NCBI GenBank assembly: GCA_003514765.1
Contig: DOOY01000299.1
Span: forward strand, 1 to 7,028
DNA from: Nitrosomonas sp.
GTDB taxonomy: Bacteria; Pseudomonadota; Gammaproteobacteria; Burkholderiales; Nitrosomonadaceae
DNA: 7,028 nt
Direction of reading: 5' to 3'
Part shown: piece by piece, positions 6,430 through 7,028 of the stretch
Layout of the letters: each line of letters opens with the position of its first letter
Position numbering within the stretch: position 1 is the first letter of the stretch
Notes under the pieces: generated by a model
What the model saw: only the letters and a program-made list of their open reading frames with translations
What the model was told of the DNA's origin: nothing
The model's database searches: none
Translations under genes and position numbers: made by a program

Positions 6430-6473
6430 ATGATATGACTAAGGATCTGCAGTGAATGTGATAATAATTACAT
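6430..6473 (-). promoter_or_regulatory. CRP-like site with class II-spaced -10 box
   Basis: On the + strand TGTGA (6457-6461), six bases, then TTACA (6468-6472) match 9 of 10 core positions of the CRP consensus TGTGA-N6-TCACA, with the favoured A/T just outside. On the minus strand TATCAT (6430-6435) matches TATAAT at 5 of 6. If it is the -10 (-12 to -7), transcription starts at about 6423 and the CRP-like site is centred at -41.5, exactly the class II activator position. No -35 hexamer is present, as is common at such promoters. It would drive the FecR-TPR-barrel gene. The match and spacing are seen; the function is inferred. Confidence 0.5.
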
Positions 6474-6498
6474 CAAAGCAATTATAAGCAACTATCTG

Positions 6499-7028
6499 TT
6501 ATTTTTCGGCAAGTTTAATAGTGGAAGGCCATTGGTCCGGCAAAGACTGCGAACAGATACTCAAATAGAATTTCGTGGGTCCATCATTCGGGAAAATCTT
6601 AAGAATCTCCGTCCATTTCTGGATCGCAATATGCTGTTGTTGCAGGTAGTCGTTTAATGCGTCTGCAAACATGTCACATAACTGTAATTGCTGGCTGCTG
6701 GCTTTTGGTTGATATGCGATGAGTTCGGACAAACTAACCGGTAACGACTTGCCGGCAAACTTGAAGCTGCCTAAGGGACGCGTTAGAAAATGATCTATGC
6801 CATCAAGAACTTCACTGGTGACCAATAAATTGGTGCCCAGATACTTGTTTGCACCCTCGATACGGCTGGTTGTGTTAACCAGGTCGCCGATCACACGGTA
6901 AATATAATTATTTCTGAAACCAGAACCGAATTTGGTAATGAGCAGTTCACCACAATGGATGCCGATACGCGTGGGCAAAGCCGGGTGGTTGCGGTCATGG
7001 TTAAATTGATTAACGTTCTCTACGATGG
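6499..7028 (-). CDS. Class III adenylate/guanylate cyclase, C-terminal part
   Basis: Makes a cyclic nucleotide (cAMP most likely) from the triphosphate. The frame is open to the window edge, so the start and N-terminal region are outside; 175 residues are present. The catalytic-domain segment runs from LPTRIGIHCGELL (fragment 17-29) through YRVIGDLVNTTSRIEGANKYLGT (43-65) to VSLSELIAY. Asn51 and Arg55 form the N-x3-R transition-state pair. The metal-binding aspartates would lie upstream, off the window. The last ~65 residues form a helical tail with KWTEILKIFPNDGPTKFYLSIC, which I recall as typical of bacterial cyclases carrying an N-terminal CHASE2 sensor. CHASE2 itself is not visible here. 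The position seven before the Asn, which helps choose ATP or GTP, is Arg44 instead of Asp or Thr. It is followed after 297 bp by the FecR-TPR-barrel gene on the same strand. Confidence 0.93.
   Translation of the reverse strand, partial: IVENVNQFNHDRNHPALPTRIGIHCGELLITKFGSGFRNNYIYRVIGDLVNTTSRIEGANKYLGTNLLVTSEVLDGIDHFLTRPLGSFKFAGKSLPVSLSELIAYQPKASSQQLQLCDMFADALNDYLQQQHIAIQKWTEILKIFPNDGPTKFYLSICSQSLPDQWPSTIKLAEK

Larger units (their letters stand above)
6202..6498 (-). other. Spacer and long leader between cyclase and FecR-TPR gene
   Basis: These 297 bases are AT-rich (16/60 G+C in the line at 6241) and hold no gene I can support. From right to left on the minus strand they contain a TATAAT-like hexamer at 6481-6486 just past the cyclase stop (no matching -35), the CRP-like promoter at 6430-6473, a GC-rich hairpin at 6319-6342, and the ribosome binding site at 6210-6213. 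If the CRP-like promoter is used, the untranslated leader is about 220 bases. Confidence 0.6.

Noticed and set aside
6481..6486. Perfect minus-strand TATAAT just after the cyclase stop
   Set aside because: No acceptable -35 hexamer at 16-18 bases, and such a hexamer is common in AT-rich sequence; the CRP-like promoter nearby is better supported.

Overview
The window reads as chromosomal DNA of a Gram-negative bacterium. It has lipoproteins with lipoboxes, an outer-membrane beta-barrel ending in Phe, and a proteobacterial-type QueC. The QueC sequence, together with a cyclase/FecR-TPR barrel gene pair, suggests a betaproteobacterium of the Nitrosomonas type. That assignment rests on remembered family resemblance, not on a search.

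Left part (1-2069). The 3' end of queC (preQ0 synthesis for queuosine) runs into the window on the + strand. A hairpin-bearing convergent spacer separates it from a minus-strand lipoprotein that resembles the CsgG/HfaB secretion-lipoprotein family. Divergent from that gene is a + strand lipoprotein with two Sel1 repeats and an unusual Trp/Tyr/Arg-rich tail. The AT-rich 109-bp spacer between the two starts holds a perfect 16-bp palindrome lying across candidate overlapping promoters, so the pair may be jointly controlled.

Middle (2070-2444). This stretch has no supportable gene. It contains an inverted repeat just after the Sel1 gene and a hairpin that probably ends the minus-strand operon entering from the right.

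Right part (2445-7028), all minus strand and read right to left. First comes the C-terminal part of a class III nucleotide cyclase, cut by the window edge. Then come a 297-bp regulatory spacer and a 1091-residue protein with a signal peptide, a FecR domain, TPR repeats and a C-terminal outer-membrane barrel like that of TonB-dependent receptors. Last is a small one-helix membrane protein of unknown function, whose start lies 13 bp past the previous stop. The spacer contains a near-consensus CRP (cAMP receptor) site, TGTGA-N6-TTACA, at class II distance from a -10-like hexamer. A plausible reading is a circuit in which the cyclase makes a cyclic nucleotide, a CRP-family regulator binds this site, and the surface FecR-TPR-barrel protein is switched on.

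Base composition is the other striking feature. About 2090-4300 is AT-rich (sample 60-base lines 25-37% GC), while the sequence on both sides is mostly 45-60% GC. The right-hand edge of the AT-rich block falls inside the large gene, close to the TPR/barrel boundary. The protein therefore looks like a hybrid of a host-like sensor half and an acquired or fast-diverging barrel, with the small membrane-protein gene inside the same block.
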